Below, one piece after another: positions 6,884 through 6,967 of a stretch of DNA of 6,967 nucleotides. The position numbers and the translations under genes are program-made. The notes under the pieces are model-generated. The model saw nothing but the letters and a program-made list of their open reading frames with translations. It was not told where the DNA came from and made no database searches. This DNA comes from Candidatus Dojkabacteria bacterium UBA2222 (GTDB lineage Bacteria; Patescibacteriota; Dojkabacteria; SC72). The stretch covers positions 3,017-9,983 of the forward strand of contig DCUE01000068.1 in NCBI GenBank assembly GCA_002328465.1, written 5' to 3'. Position 1 is the stretch's first letter; every line of letters starts with the position of its first letter.

Positions 6884-6967
6884 ATGAATTGTACCAAAGG
6901 TCTTCTAAAAATTATTGTTTTTCTTACAATCTTTTTCTCTTTCTCTTCAATATCATACGGTATAGAG
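6884..6967 (+). CDS. Start of a secreted protein (3' end outside window)
   Basis: An ATG at 6884 opens a frame that runs to the window edge and gives 28 residues. The N terminus is a textbook signal peptide: a short n-region with two Lys (K5, K9), a hydrophobic core rich in Leu, Ile and Phe (about 7-18), then a Ser-rich c-region ending ISYG/IE, where cleavage could follow G26. C3 lies before the hydrophobic core, so this is not a lipoprotein signal. The gene is separated from gene 5 by 55 bases, the largest gap in the window, which contains a terminator-like hairpin and an extended -10. It may therefore have its own promoter. In-frame stops cannot be judged beyond the window and the mature protein is unknown. 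Confidence 0.6.
   Translation, partial: MNCTKGLLKIIVFLTIFFSFSSISYGIE

Noticed and set aside
1..6967. Possible TGA-as-glycine code, as in SR1/Gracilibacteria, because no gene here ends in TGA
   Set aside because: No in-frame TGA occurs in the four complete genes, while glycine is common and written as GGN. With a recoded TGA, many in-frame TGAs would be expected.

Overview
The window is a compact, visibly AT-rich bacterial stretch with every gene on the + strand. It holds four complete genes, the tail of a fifth at the left edge and the first 28 codons of a sixth at the right edge. There are no RNA genes, insertion sequences, CRISPR arrays or long repeats, and no gene-free stretch longer than about 55 bases. 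The standard genetic code fits: the long frames are uninterrupted and the five visible stops are TAA or TAG. Protein style points to a Candidate Phyla Radiation (Patescibacteria) genome, with moderate confidence. The clues are a VirB6/TrbL-like multi-span protein with the motif GFMIMFR followed by a conserved QT and a Pro, heavy use of AGA and ATA codons, short gaps, and mostly unfamiliar envelope proteins. I cannot fix the lineage further; Dojkabacteria, Katanobacteria or Microgenomates would all fit.

Layout: (1) 1-198, C-terminal end of an unrecognised protein. (2) 221-1531, an N-terminally anchored protein with a long Ser/Thr/Asp/Lys-rich linker and a cysteine-rich C-terminal domain. (3) 1555-3069, a VirB6/TrbL-like polytopic membrane protein with a signal peptide. 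(4) 3092-5821, a 909-residue protein with a long cysteine-free helical N-terminal part, a membrane region, and a cysteine-rich extracytoplasmic domain carrying a complete gluzincin-type zinc peptidase signature (HELLH plus EWGAD). (5) 5821-6828, an N-terminally anchored extracytoplasmic protein whose start overlaps the stop of gene 4. (6) 6884-end, the start of a secreted protein, preceded by a weak terminator-like hairpin and an extended -10 placed as for a leaderless transcript.

Genes 1 to 5 look like one operon, with gaps of 22, 23 and 22 bases and then a 1-base overlap. My reading is that genes 2 to 5 encode parts of a type IV secretion-like envelope complex: a VirB6-like channel or platform, a membrane-anchored extracytoplasmic hydrolase, and single-span anchored extracytoplasmic subunits. 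The order VirB6-like, membrane-anchored hydrolase, single-span extracytoplasmic protein matches orf15-orf14(cwlT)-orf13 of Tn916. Here the hydrolase would be a metallopeptidase-like domain rather than a lysozyme/NlpC-P60 pair. No VirB4 ATPase, coupling protein, relaxase or pilin is visible in the window, so the assignment rests mainly on gene 3 and on architecture.
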